This document shows positions 51,974-64,000 of a stretch of DNA of 64,000 bases, piece by piece. This stretch comes from Rhabditophanes sp. KR3021 (lineage: Eukaryota > Nematoda > Chromadorea > Rhabditida > Alloionematidae). The DNA lies in contig CAUJLY010000006.1 in assembly GCA_963281155.1 (NCBI GenBank), positions 5,084,001 through 5,148,000 on the forward strand. The letters run 5' to 3'. The position numbers and the translations under genes are program-made. The notes below the pieces were generated by a model. That model ran no database searches. It saw only the letters and a list, made by a program, of their open reading frames with translations, and had not been told where the DNA came from. Numbering within the stretch: position 1 is the stretch's first letter; each line of letters opens with the position of its first letter.

Positions 51974-54009
51974 AGTGACGTTTATTTCCTAATCTAATTA
52001 TTAGATTGTTGATTTTAAAATTAAACATTTCATCAAAAGATACCTTACTCCAATCATTTTAAAAATAATGTCGTAAGAGGATAAGAACTTTCATTTTTCG
52101 CTAGCAATGTATATTTTACCTAATTTAACAAAAAACATTTGCATTTTGCATTTTAGTTGTACATTAATACACTTACCATGATATTATCTATGTTTTACAT
52201 ATTAACCATGGTATTGATAATCATTATTTTACCATATCGCTAGCTATTTCCAATGACAATAGTAATGATTTTTTGATATCTACTTGCTTTGAAACACTAA
52301 ACTGTTGTTAAAGGGTATTTTATGTTTTAAACAATTTTAATTTTGCTTATTATGATATTGCTTATTTTTATCATGAACAAATTAAACGTATGCCATAATT
52401 ATGCTTACTTAACTGTTACTTCATTTTTTACTGTTTAGAATGACTTTAAAAGTATGATGTTGAAATGTCCAAGGAAAATCATGTGCTTTATTACTTATTA
52501 ATAGTAACATCAATCTTTACAATCTGCATAACACAAAATCAGTATTTTAATAATAATATAATAGTCTGTCCCAATACTTTCTCTTGACAATTTTTCAACT
52601 TTGTTTGAGGCATCTTATAAACAATGACATCTTAATTAACAATCATCACACATGATCTTCTCTTTTCTACGATCATATTTTTTATATTTAACAACTATGC
52701 AATAGACCCGTTTACTGATCAAAAAATATTAGGCAATATATGTGCATTTAACTAAAAAATATTTCATAACTCCAATAAAGTTAACGATGGGACTTTTTTC
52801 ATGTAAGTTACTATTCTATGATCTTTGAGTGTTTTATGCCCGTGTTTCCAAAAGCTATGGACACTATGCTTAATACTACGATGTGACGATGGTAAGATAG
52901 TGCACGTGTCCAACTGTTGATAACTTTTTAATACTCTTAAATTCCATTCATGTGTTCTTCTTTTCCTTACAGTCCAATTACATTTTGTATCAAATATATT
53001 TAAAAGGGAAACCTTCTGATTAAAAGATGACAAACTGTTTTAGGTGAAAATATCATTTGAATTCATTACAAACTATCCAATTATATATTATTATCCACTA
53101 TTACATGTAATTTACTTATGTGCAATTAATAAGCCTGTTGTCATTGCAAAAAAGTTAATGCATTTTTTTGATAAATAAATATAATATGATCGAGAAATAA
53201 AATATCCAAAAAATAATAAATAAGTTGGTATATATCTGCACTTTTGTTTAACACTAAAACATCATTTTATGCTATTATTATCAAAAAGTATAACTTGTGA
53301 CAAATGTAAGCAAATAATGGCCATTATAACTATCTGATTTGCCTTATAATTTTGATTTAAGAATAAAATTAGTCTAAGAAAAGTGTCTTTAGTTTAATAA
53401 AATGTATGTACAAAGTATATAAAATTATACTTCATATTTTACGCATTAAAATAGACTTTCTGTTAAGATCTAGGAAATGATAATCGTCTTTTTGGTCATG
53501 ATAATGTAATTGTCGCCTTTGGTTTGAGCGTGATTTTATAAAAAATATATAATCATTATATCATTTGATTTCATATATTTACAAGCCAATATCAATATAA
53601 TGACTTGTTAGCGAACAACAAATAACAGAAGTAAGTATATAGTTCTTAAAATTAAAAAATGTGCTTTTCACGTGATGGAAACAAACCAATGATTTTTTGA
53701 GAAGTAGACTTAATTTTAAAAAAATGCATTCTTTAAAACTATTTTTTAGATGTAATCAAAAATCACGATGAGATTACTCACAAAAATTACTTTTTATCAT
53801 TTTGATTGTTGTTTTATTTACCAATTTATTTATCTGTGTGTCTTTTTTAAATCTTAATCATTGATTTGTTTGCGGCAAGTGGTTATATATTAATGGCAGT
53901 GTACCTTAAATTTCAGTGGTTGTTGAGATATCAATAATATAACAACAACTATTTTTGGCAGTATATTTATTTTTAAGTTCTACTAATTCTTACCAATAAA
54001 CATTATATT
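51974..54009. other. Intergenic, no supported gene
   Basis: 2 kb of AT-rich sequence between two + strand genes. A - strand open frame at 53033-52764 lacks an ATG at its start and resembles nothing I know. Confidence 0.5.
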
Positions 54010-55248
54010 ATGGTGAAGCGAGAAGATCTTATTCACTTAATTGGTGGAGGGGTAGGTGGAGTTGTAGGAGCCACGATAACTTGTCCTCTAGAAATAATTA
54101 AGGTGCGATTGCAGTCCACAACTGGTCTTGCTGGGAATTCAGTTTTTAATGAACCGAATCCACCTTACTCAGGGAGCAATCCTTCCACTTCAAATACTTC
54201 TTCTACTAATTCAAGTTTAAAGTTTAGAAGTACTTCGACAAGGCAGATACTTGAAAATGCCGTTAAAACAAAAGGATTGACTCCTGCTCAAGCGAAGCTT
54301 TCAGAACTTCCTTTTCAAAAAGGAGCCGTTGCGAGCAATAAATATCAGTTCAATCTGAATATTATGAGTCATTTCAAACATATATATGCCAAAGAAGGTT
54401 GGAAAGCAATGTTTAAAGGACTTGGACCAACAATTGCGGCAGTCGGGCCAAGTAAAGCCATTTACTTTTTTACATACAATGCCGCTAAGCGTACACTTAA
54501 CGATTGCCAATTTGTTGTTCCAGACAGTGCATTGGTTCACATGCTAGCTGCAGCTTCAGGAGGTATAATACTTTTAGTTTGTTGAAGTAAATAATTTCTT
54601 CTAGGATTTGCAACAATCGGAGTAGTTAATCCAATTCAAGTAGTCAAAACTCGTCTTCAACTGAATAATGGCAAGTTATCTATTATGCAATGTATCGGGT
54701 ACACTTTACGGAAAGAAGGAATTATCGGGTTTTATCGTGGATGTGTTGCTTCATGCTATGGAGTTGTTGAGGCCATCATTCAATTTGTGTTATATGAAAA
54801 GATTCGTCTTGAGCTTAGTTACTATCTTTCAAAGTTTGACAGTATTCTTCCATTTCGATTCTTTAGTGCTGATCCTCAAATGGTTCATTTTATGTTAGCA
54901 GGTGGATTCTCAAAATTTGTTGCTTGTTGTGTTGCTTATCCACATGGTATGGAATCTTTATTTTTAAAATTAATTCCCTATTTATTTTGTTTTAGAAGTT
55001 GTAAGAACAAGAACTCGTGAAGCCGGATATGTTAGAACAGGGTTTTGGACTCATATTGGCTTAATTTACAAGGAAGGAGGTTTTAGAGCTTTATACAGAG
55101 GAATCGAAATCCAGGTATTGTAAACAACTTATGATAACTTATAATTCTTTTATTTAAGATGATTCGGACAATCCCAAACACGGCTATTGTTATGGCTACA
55201 TATGAATATACTGTGAAAAACTTAACTGAAAGATTAAATGAAAAGTAA
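54010..55248 (+). CDS. Mitochondrial carrier, SLC25A33/36-type pyrimidine nucleotide carrier
   Basis: Four exons: 54010-54562, 54605-54946, 54996-55114, 55159-55248; phases 1, 1, 0; 367 aa. Three mitochondrial-carrier repeats are complete with their signatures: CPLEIIKVRLQ, NPIQVVKTRLQ and PHEVVRTRTRE, each followed by the EGWKAMFKGLGP, EGIIGFYRG and GGFRALYRG partner motifs. HLIGGGVGGVVGATITCPLE at the N terminus and the RTIPNTAIVMATYE end fit SLC25A33/36 and yeast Rim2, which exchange pyrimidine nucleotides across the inner membrane for mitochondrial DNA and RNA synthesis. Odd point: the loop after helix 1 is expanded to about 75 residues, rich in Ser, Asn and Thr, whereas the family loop is shorter. 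Substrate is inferred from family. The neighbours are unrelated. Confidence 0.93.
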
Positions 55249-56283
55249 TGCAATTTAAAAGAAATTAACAAATAAGAATGAACAAAAATCAAGTCGTGTA
55301 AAAATTAACTCAAATTTAGTGGATATTTTAGCATATCAACCTCATTTGCTCATCCTCTCAGCAATCATCCAGAATACTTGTATTTTTGTTGAAACGTCAA
55401 GGCTTGTACATTTTGTAATTATTACGCTTATTATTTGTCTTGTACTTGTAATTTTTGCTTCAAACTTTGATATTAGTTGTGTAACATTCTCTATAATCCT
55501 GTGAATTATTTATAGTGTTTTAGTTAAATTATTGAATAAATTAATAATAGGAATTGATGTTCTGAACAATAACAACATAATTCATAGTATCAACTCCAAA
55601 TTTTATTAAAAGTTTATTTAAAGAAATCCAATTTTTAAGCTTTAGCCTTTACAAGCAATATTGTTTGGAACATAATGTCTTAATAAATAATGATTGCTTA
55701 AGGGTATGAATATAAAATAGCATATGTAAAAATATTTCTTTATTACATTATACAATACAATATACAAGAGATCTGAATACGATATATCAGTGATCTACGG
55801 GGGTTAAATAAAAAGAAACGTATCAGAATCTTTGACAATCATTTGTTGAATGTCGGCAATATGAAATGATTTAAATAGAACGAATTTTATCTTACAAAAC
55901 GTACACAGATGTATTTAAATTAAAAATGAAGCTTAATTTAGCTATTGACAAGGACATCATTAAATATTTCTTTTACATTTACATATTTGAATATGAGAGA
56001 ATCTAAAAACAGGGACTAGAAGTTACAATCTTAATTATAAAATGAAACTGTGTACCTACAATAACTGGCTACATAACTATGTATATTCTTTTATCCCTAC
56101 GCATTTTTAAATTAAAACATTTCATATATACATTTGGATTTGTCCATAGAAGTGTTTTAACTTATATGATTGAGCAATTGTTGGTAAAGATGATAATTCA
56201 TAAAACTGAAATAAATTATATGTATGATTGATAAAAATAAATTTGCTTACCACATCAATACAAGCATCGGGAATCTTTATGTT
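55249..56283. other. Intergenic, convergent 3' region
   Basis: About 1 kb between convergent genes, AT-rich, with no supported gene. Confidence 0.5.
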
Positions 56284-56624
56284 TTACGTAAAATCAGAAA
56301 ATTTGGATATATCCATTATGCCATCAACACTAATTTTCGTTAGAATTTCTTCTGCAAAATAATGTTCAAATGTTGGTATTTCTAAAATTGATGCACATTT
56401 AAGAAAATACATCAAATTGCAATTGTTAAGCCTTCTTTCTGAAACTCACTATTAGAAATATAATCAAGTATCAGTATCAAACGATTAGAAGTCAGTCTAT
56501 CAATGTTTATAAAGATTACTTTGTCGTCAGGTATCATTTCGAGTATACGAGCCTTGTCATTTAAAACTTCGCTGATAACATTATATAATTTTACTTTGAT
56601 AGATGGATTTGAGATATCATGCAT
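56284..56624 (-). CDS. Small unrecognised protein, 90 aa, two exons
   Basis: I do not recognise it. Exon 1 (56624-56450) starts MHDISNPS and continues VKLYNVISEVLND and VIFINIDRLTSNRLILILDYISN. A 68-nt intron from GTGAGT to TCAATTTTAG (56449-56382) joins, in phase 1, exon 2 (56381-56284), which encodes IPTFEHYFAEEILTKIS and ends in TAA. The matched phase and amphipathic helical composition argue for a real coding gene. No signal peptide or transmembrane segment is seen, so it is likely cytosolic or nuclear. No acceptor lies between an upstream donor-like GTAAGT (near 56675) and the ATG, so an upstream coding exon is not supported. It could be a fragment of a larger decayed gene. Confidence 0.45.
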
Positions 56625-57516
56625 AAACAGTACAAATTTGATTTATTCATATTAATTATGACATCAGAACTTACATTCAAATTTGTAATCTTCGTTTTTT
56701 GATCACTCCATTATTGTTTTGGATTAACTTTTGTTACAAAGTTTATCGGTTTTGAAGGGTTTAAGACCAAAACAATCAGTGAATGATACGAAGGAAATTG
56801 TTTTGAAGCTATTACTAAACCACACACTGCTAACGTAAGTATACTTCGTATGTATTAATAATATGTATATTCATAATTGTACAATACGGAAGTAAGTCAA
56901 CTTGTAGGAATTGGATCTTTCATATGTGTATCCATTGATACAAAAAGTGGTTCCAATAATAACGAAAGGATGAAAACATGATTATAAAAAAAGGGAACTT
57001 TATTTATAGAATTTCGCTAACAGTTCTTAATGATGCTTTTGATTCAATATATTATTAAAAAATAAAATATAAATTAATAGATAATTGGCAATACTATAAT
57101 TATTTTAAAATGCATATTTAGATGTATATTATTAAAATATAAAACAAATTCTACTCATATAAACTATTTTTAGATAATAAATTTGGCAAAAGGTCCAGTT
57201 TTTATTAAGTTAATGCAAGAACAATAGTAATTTGATCGTCCGTAAAATTTAATTTGACAATATTTAAAGTTATGAGCTACTCTAGTTTAATTAACTTTAT
57301 TGCTTACTTGTATTTTCATAAGAACAATCAAAACAAACTTGAGCTCGTTTTAAATCTAAAATTATGGAAAGATTTATTCGCCATTGAAATAAGTATTTAT
57401 CTTACTGCTCTATAATCCGATAAATGTTCATTATTGTTCTGGAATTAAACGATTATTTTTATTATAAATATTGTAGATAACAAATAATTATAAATTATCC
57501 AAATGCATATTCCAAT
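56625..57516. other. Intergenic, no supported gene
   Basis: About 0.9 kb of AT-rich sequence between two - strand genes. Nothing is supported. Confidence 0.5.
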
Positions 57517-58222
57517 TTATTCAAAAAGGGAGCCGTCAGCAGGAGTTAAGTAACCAAAAGCAATCAAAAACACATCTATTACCGCCCAAATACCTAAACC
57601 ACCAAATGTTAACAGCTTAATTGTTGATAATCCGAAATACCCCAAGTAAAATCTGTCTACACCTAATCCACCAAGTGTAAATGAAAGAATAAACGAAGTG
57701 CTCCATTTCTTTCCATTTTTCCAAGAACATCTTACATTCTTAAAAAATCTTCTATTTCCAATACAAATTGTTTTATCATTGACTTCACATATTGCTCTGT
57801 GGTATCGGTTTGCAGTGGAAGAACAGTCTCTGACTTTTGAACATGAATGTTCTACACCTGGCTTGGTTTGATAACAGTACCGGCAAATTGCCTTCTGTTT
57901 AATTTCAAAATGGTGAAAGCAAACGTTTAAGTTTTTGCAAGAAACTTCAATTTGAGATCCATATTTACAATCGTCGGGGAAAGTACAATTAAAACATTTT
58001 GCAGTATCAGGGCATATATGAGGATATTTACATCTAAAAACTTCTTTAATAACTAATACATATCTGAAAACCTTACATAGATTTAGGCTTTAAATGTAAT
58101 TCTACCAATTTTGATCTTAGAAGCATATCAAACTCCTCTTCCCACATATTGTCATATTGAACATAAGATGCAATGCAGCATACTAGTAAGATCGACGTTA
58201 ATAAAAATAGTTTATGTTTCAT
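57517..58222 (-). CDS. TM2 domain-containing protein, TM2D3-like
   Basis: Exon 1 (58222-58077) encodes a signal peptide (LFLLTSILLVCCIASY) and a short acidic segment. A 43-nt intron leads, in phase 2, to exon 2 (58033-57517), total 220 aa. The lumenal part is Cys-rich (CPDTAKCFNC, PDDCKYG). The C-terminal TM2 domain has two helices around LGGLGVDRFYLGYFG and FGGLGIWAVIDV, with the DRF motif, and ends LTPADGSLFE, the conserved TM2D tail. TM2D proteins are linked to Notch signalling and endolysosomal function in flies (almondex is TM2D3) and to Alzheimer risk in humans; that role is by homology. The ATG follows ATCTCAG directly, an acceptor-like sequence fitting trans-splicing. TM2D3 is preferred over TM2D1/2 by the PDDCKYG context and tail, with moderate certainty about the subgroup. 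Confidence 0.92.
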
Positions 58223-60522
58223 CTGAGATAACTCATGAAAACTTTAATGATAATTAGACTAACTCTGACACGATTTAAATTCTAATATTACGCTAAAGTG
58301 GAATTAATATGAAATAATGTATAACATTATAAAAAAGTATGAATTGAAATTAGTAACATAAAGAAATAACAACCAAATTTGTATCTACATATAAGCTAAA
58401 AGGCTATTTTTGGAAAGACATGTGTTTGAATGTTTAATAGATTCTATTCCAAAGTGTTTGAATTACTATTCTACTTGAGATAAGCTTTCAAATGAAAATC
58501 TGATAGGACTGACTAATATTAATGATGGAAAAGTAACTGTTTCGGTTTCTTTATTATTGCTGGATGTTTAATGAATACTATACAAATGCTAAAAATATAG
58601 TATAATATAGTCTTAAGCAAAACCAATTGTAAACTCCTAGTTTTTAAATTATCCAAAAAACCTTTTGTTGTTATTGTTCAATTTTTGCGACTACCAAATG
58701 TATAAAAAATAGTTTAAATGGTTTTTGCAAAAAAATGAAAAGCCTGGTAAATGTTTTAAAAGATATCTATATTATACAGGGATTATGTAAATATTTTCAA
58801 GAGTAAATTTTGCAGAATATATAGTGTCAATTTCTAAATTCGAAGCTGCATCAAATTTTAATACCCATTAGGTTATACAAATTTCATTTTAAGCAAATTA
58901 ATAGTTTGTTTAAATATTCAATGGATGTTTGTATACTACATCCCTTACATATCATGAGTTGATGCATTATCACTAATAAAGTATAAATAAATGGATAAAA
59001 AATGTACCTTATGAAAAAACTTAAAAAGGGAATTGTAACTAATTCAAACAGTTTCCTAATGAATATAAAAATTTACCTGTGAGTATCTTAATCAACGATA
59101 AATGCTCATTTTAAAGTTGAAATAGTGTTGTAACAAGAAAGTGCCCGTAGCACAAGCTATCAAAGGAAATTCTGCAACTTTGTCATTTGTTGTAAGAGAA
59201 CCACATAAACAACAACTTTAAAATATGTACCTAAGTTTAAAAATGATCTATTCCAAGATGTAATATAACAGATTTAGTCAAAATTATTTACTTTTGATGT
59301 CAATTATTTGAAAAACTTAAAGTACATTATAACTCATATTTGATTATCTTTAAAAATCATGCAAATATTTCGTTACTAAAATCGTAGTTAGTATCTAAAA
59401 ATGTCTTAGTGTGCTTTAGAAAATATGACAACTAAATATTTATAAAATTGGAGATAATTTAAATAATACTTATAGCTATGAACTGGTAAATATAATATTC
59501 ATTTAATTAATATCAAGTCTCTTTCAGGCTTCAATTTATATCTCGAATCGTCATATATCAAAAACTAAAAAAGATTAAAATTGTTTTGTAATGATGATTT
59601 TCAAAAATATCCATTTTACGTCATTATTTCTATTGTTTAATCATTACATTATCTTACTTGCTTTAAAAAGTCTGAATGAAAGGTATTTTTACATATTTTT
59701 TTATTGTGTTTAAAATTAACCAGATACGGAGTGCATCCTTTCTTTATCATTACCTTGTAGGCGCCCTGTCCCTACTCGAATTAGTCTTTCTCTCTATACA
59801 TAAGAGTTTCGATTAATACAATCTTATCATTGAAATTATACAACAAAATTAACTTTTCATTTAAAAACGATCCCATATTAAAAGTTTACAAAGATGACAC
59901 AATTTAAAAGTAATGATCTTAAATTCAAGACCAATATAACTTACATTTTCTGTCACATATTAATGTACATGCAAAGATCATCTCATTGTTTGACGTAGTA
60001 AGATTAGTTTCATTTTTACTCTTGTTTCAAATTGAGAGTGAAATTGAAAAGTAAATTGTGCAGATTTGTTCTATAAAAAACAGCAATAACAGATCAGATT
60101 CTAGTTTATACTTTCTTATGAAGTGTTCGCTAAATGATAGTACACTTTTTTGAGGAACTTCATTCTTTTAAATGAAAAATTTACTTTTGAGGATTATATA
60201 CGTTTATGAGTTTTCAATTATTTCTAATTCTTGATACCAGAGATCGGTTATTTTTATTAAATATATAAAAATGAGTACATTTTGTCGAAAACATTATGTA
60301 TAATGTAGATTGATTTAAAAAATAATAAGATTAAAGTAATAATTTAAATATACTCAAGAACGGTGGACACACAAAGTTATCAATTTCAATAAAAGTTATT
60401 TATAAATTTATTGAGACTATATGTGAAAAATAATTACACCGATTTAATATGCGCAAACTATGTTATGACATTGTTCTGGAGAATTCTGCAGCTAGAGTAT
60501 GATATCTCGAATGCTTATGCGT
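58223..60522. other. 2.3-kb gene-poor interval
   Basis: AT-rich with a short, less AT-rich island near 59740-59800 that shows no coding or RNA structure I can support. It contains the presumed promoter of the TM2D3-like gene and the 3' end of the claudin-like gene. Confidence 0.45.
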
Positions 60523-61515
60523 TTAGTGGGATGATTGGTGAGACATACGTCTGCATTCGTCCATCCTATCTTCAGAAAGGTAAGAAGCAAGAGTGACGGT
60601 GTCCAATTCCTCAGTACGTCTATTCAATAAGTATCTTTCGTAATGATCTGCAGAATGGCCGCTTGGAGGATTAGGGTAAATATCTCTCATGGAACGTAAT
60701 GTACATGAACACAAAATTCGTTGGTTGTCCTGACGTTGACTGGATTTGTCATGACAAATTTTTCTGACTCCAAAGAAGATGCTTAGAAGGCAAAAAACTA
60801 AGGCCGCAATCAAATAAGTATATCCAACGCCAAAGTCAGAGTTTGTATGAGATTGTAATTCATGTATTTCCTTTTTAGTATAGCTGCACATCAAGATAAT
60901 ACACCCGAGCAACATAAAACTACATAAATCCAAAATGCAATTGGTAATTAACCAGTGTACGAATCCGGAAGTAGGATATACAATATAGACAGCACTGTTG
61001 ACAGCAATCATTGAAAAAACGGCAAAACATAGAGCGATTTGACAGTAAAAAATACTAGCAATCACCTGGGACAAACAATCTATACTGACTATAATAAATA
61101 AAAGAATTGATAAGCATGTGATAAGAATAGGTTATTGTTATGATGACGAGTATGTCTGCAAAAACTTACGATTATAATCGTCAAAGCGAACGGTAATATG
61201 AGTTTTATTGCTATCGTCTTCAAATTGACCGAATTGCAAATTTGCCCAAAAATTTCTTGCCCCAAGTTTGTCACATTTGGCTGTTGGAGAATCAAAGTAA
61301 GGAATAATAGTATCTTGTGAGTACTTGGATCTTATTATCTTAGCCATGTAATCTCTTGCCAAATCATCGCTGTAAGTATTGTTGCCTCGGTTAGTAATAA
61401 TCCATTCTCGACTGCTAATAGCCAAAGCCACGAAAATAGCTGCCACTAAGCAAGAAAATGAAGCAAGAAAGTTGCCAAACTTCAATGTCAAACGATAATA
61501 TGGCACGTTTTCCAT
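60523..61515 (-). CDS. Four-transmembrane claudin/PMP22-like protein, 303 aa
   Basis: Exon 1 (61515-61170) and exon 2 (61088-60523) join across an 81-nt intron in phase 1. The protein starts MENVPYYRLTLKFGN with TM1 following (LASFSCLVAAIFVALAI), then SSREWII and a loop of about 80 residues containing N-glycosylation sites, AKCDK and NFWANL. TM2-TM4 (about residues 125-150, 160-185 and 205-225) follow and a basic, Ser/Arg-rich cytoplasmic tail of about 75 residues ends RRMSHQSSH. The W...C first loop and four helices place it in the broad PMP22/claudin/nematode Clc-like superfamily, whose members organise junctions or act as channel subunits. The exact subgroup is not determinable. The ATG chosen is the first in frame; upstream is an acceptor-like TATTTTAG followed by a 4-codon upstream frame (ATG GGA TAC TTG TAA) that may dampen translation. 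Confidence 0.8.
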
Positions 61516-64000
61516 TTCTCTTACAAGTATCCCATATATATCTAAAATATAGACGTTAAAGTTGGGCAAAAAATGTGCAAAAAGTACAATCGATTTTAGT
61601 TGATATAAAATGCATCATATTGTTATAAGTTTTAATAATTCCAGGATGTTATCAGATGTGACTGCTTGGATTGGAAAATCGCCTGAGGAAATCGTGATAA
61701 GAATGGATGCGAATATATGTATTAAAATATATTGTTTATATCACTTGAGTTGTTGGTTTATGCAAGAACAGCTATAGTTGTAGTAGTAGTAAAAAATATG
61801 TTATGCTCTCTCTATAAAGAGGGCTTTGTATTGATGTAACTCCTTTATTTTGCGTATTTATATACAATAAAATATAACCATGGCTGTAGATAGAACATAG
61901 GATGAAACAAAGGCTGATGTGTCTAAGTTGTGGCAAAAAACAAACTCATATGCAGGAACTTAAAATTATTTTTTAAACAATATGACTAAAGTAGTCGCGA
62001 AACAAATTCCTTATCTGGTGATTTGTCAAAAATTTAACTAAAAGTTTAATTCTGATAGAGGGGTAAAAATATCTGTCATGAGAAGGTTTCTCACTTTAAA
62101 ACAAATGAGAGATGCTTACAAATTTGTCTCAGCGATGACAAACTTTAGAACATTCATCATGAATTAGTTGAATATTTTTTTCAAAAATTAAAAAACTTTA
62201 CAACACCACTGATTTTCATTTTATTCAACAAAGCTTAAATTTAGTGTTTATCGTTTAAGCCGATGATAACTAAGTATAATTTCAGCCAGATGAAACTACT
62301 TTTTACAAATCTTAATGATTCAACGAAGAAAAAACATATAATAAGAGGGATAATTTGAACATTTAATTTTTTTAAATTTTAAGACTATGTAGGAATACTT
62401 TTATTGGGATGCAGTGTTTCATATATCAAATTTATGTTATCTTTATTAATATAATTAATTCATGATTCTTAATAAACTGTTGTGTAATTATTAAAAAATA
62501 TCCTTGTATTCTTGTTTACAAACTAATATTTTGGTTTATACTATACATTTTATAACAAAAATAATACATCTTCAGAATGGTAAGAGAAAATCACAATTTA
62601 TAGTCGGAATTTTAGTTTAATGTGTTAATAAAGAGCAAATTGTTGGTGTACTCAATTAAACCCATATAAACATTTAATAACCTGATTGTAACCCTTTTCT
62701 TGAAATATCCATGTATATAAAATGTATGCTTCAAGCATCTATTAAAGTTATGGTAAATTATAACATAATTATAAATTAATCTCTTTACACTTTTTCATAT
62801 TTATTATTTGTGATTGTTTGCCGTATCTTCAAAACACATTGACAACCTTAAAAAATGATATTTATGTAGCTTGTTTTGTTGTTGTACTGTTAAGAAGAGG
62901 AAATTAAAACCTGATTTAATTGTGAATATGAATAAAAGACAAATATGTGTATATATCTAATTAAAGTTATAAAAATTAGATAAATTATGCTTCCACATTT
63001 ATGTTCTCCGTGACGTCAATTTTGATAGTAAAAGGACATTATCTTGATATATGATAGACGTTTTTGTCAAGAAATAAATCATTTGTAAAAAGTGTCTTAT
63101 TATCATTCCTCATGTATTTGATGGACGCAATTAAATTATTTAGTGTTAAACAGGCAAAATGGATCAATCAAACGGAGGTAACAGGTTCGATCCAATCATA
63201 TAAAGAGGTCGAATTAATTTGTTAAATATTTTGCACATGTATTGTTTTCAAGGTAGCCGATAATAAAGTTAAGACGAAGAAAAAATTAGTCATATTAAGG
63301 TATCTGTCGGTGTCAATTATAAATGTGTATATTAATTACACAGCCAATTTATTATATCCACACACATTTACCATCAAATTGATCATTCAAAAGAACATTT
63401 ACTTATCCAGAGGATTGGAAGAAGACAGATTTTATTAGAGAGCGCTTTATTTCAAACGTATTAACAATAACATGATTTGTATCAATTATAAAAAGCGTTT
63501 GTCATTTTATAATCAAAATGAATATTGCATTTGATGAAACAATTCCTCTCCGATAAATAAATGAAAGAGAAAAAGGTAAACTGTATATGATATAATTGTT
63601 AAAGTCAACTAACTTTTGCCGCCATGATTTCATATAATTAACCAAAAAAGTCGTTTGATTTACTAAATTGGCACTAATAAATATAAAATGATTCGTAGCT
63701 TTTTAGTGAGCACCACTTTTATGATCCCTAAGAACTCCATATTATTTATTACTATATGATAACGAAATCGTATAGATGCCGTCGTTTATGAAAGACTTCG
63801 CCTTATAATTTATTTTTTCTGATATCTGTATTTAATGATGCATGCAATGTGTATTTAATTTAATTTTTAATAAAATATGTTTGTTCACGACAATCACTAT
63901 ATGAAGCTATTTATTATAAATTAACTCACATCTCATGATATTAATGATATCAAAAAATTAGTTTGAAATCAAGTTGTTATTCTTTTAAGAATGTACATTC
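61516..64000. other. 2.5-kb gene-poor right end
   Basis: AT-rich sequence with no supported gene. It contains a palindromic TGACGTCA near 63012 that could be a CRE-type site but has no gene to attach to inside the window. The GGTTCGATCC near 63183 lacks the paired stem of a tRNA. Confidence 0.45.

Noticed and set aside
52764..53033. Basic 89-codon frame on the - strand
   Set aside because: Begins at TTG, no ATG or acceptor in place and no family resemblance.
63170..63210. tRNA-like B box GGTTCGATCC
   Set aside because: The bases on either side do not pair as a T stem and no A box or acceptor stem fits.

Overview
The window is 64 kb of AT-rich nuclear DNA from a nematode. The clearest taxonomic marker is a cuticular collagen gene at about 22.7-23.7 kb. 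Other support comes from GT-AG introns that are mostly 42-50 nt with T-rich acceptors ending TTTTAG or TTTCAG, and from acceptor-like sequence immediately before several start codons, as expected for spliced-leader trans-splicing. Few introns per gene plus strong AT bias would fit a clade IV (Strongyloididae-like) worm, but the species cannot be fixed from sequence alone. I saw no bacterial genes, CRISPR, rRNA or tRNA.

Layout. 0.1-1 kb (-): an unrecognised one-TM protein. 6.7-21.3 kb (+): an SLC4A11-like transporter of 12 exons with kilobase-size 5' introns. 22.7-23.7 kb (+): cuticle collagen with a one-base homopolymer frameshift near its C terminus. 25.3-25.6 kb (+): an 82-aa secreted peptide. 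25.9-26.6 kb (-): a secreted protein with two LDL-receptor class A domains. 28.3-30.3 kb (-): an SLC12A8-like cation-chloride cotransporter family member with a GC-AG intron. 31.1-33.5 kb (-): an SLC6 sodium-coupled amino-acid transporter of the B0AT type. 33.5-38.7 kb: a gene-poor A-rich stretch holding a decayed, possibly hAT-like, relic. 38.7-39.6 kb (-): a secreted PAN/apple-like protein. 40.9-42.8 kb (-): a TMEM145/GPR180-like seven-TM protein. 43.3 kb: a 185-bp MITE with pogo-like ends. 44.3-45.0 kb (-): secreted glutathione peroxidase. 48.2-52.0 kb (+): a 1242-aa chaoptin-like leucine-rich-repeat protein. 54.0-55.2 kb (+): a mitochondrial pyrimidine-nucleotide carrier. 56.3-56.6 kb (-): a small unrecognised gene. 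57.5-58.2 kb (-): a TM2D3-like protein. 60.5-61.5 kb (-): a claudin-like four-TM protein.

The genes do not form a pathway or an obvious operon; the neighbourhood is rich in membrane and secreted proteins. Three solute carriers of different families (SLC4, SLC12, SLC6) lie within 27 kb. I reconstructed every multi-exon model by hand from splice sites and reading phase, and for most genes all phases close without conflict. Two exceptions, the collagen and the TMEM145-like gene, each appear to carry one extra base in a homopolymer, which may reflect assembly errors rather than biology. I did not find a convincing new multi-gene system. The most interesting items are the greatly extended N terminus of the SLC4A11-like protein, the GC-AG intron, the MITE, the tandem-repeat-expanded intron and several unassigned secreted or membrane proteins.
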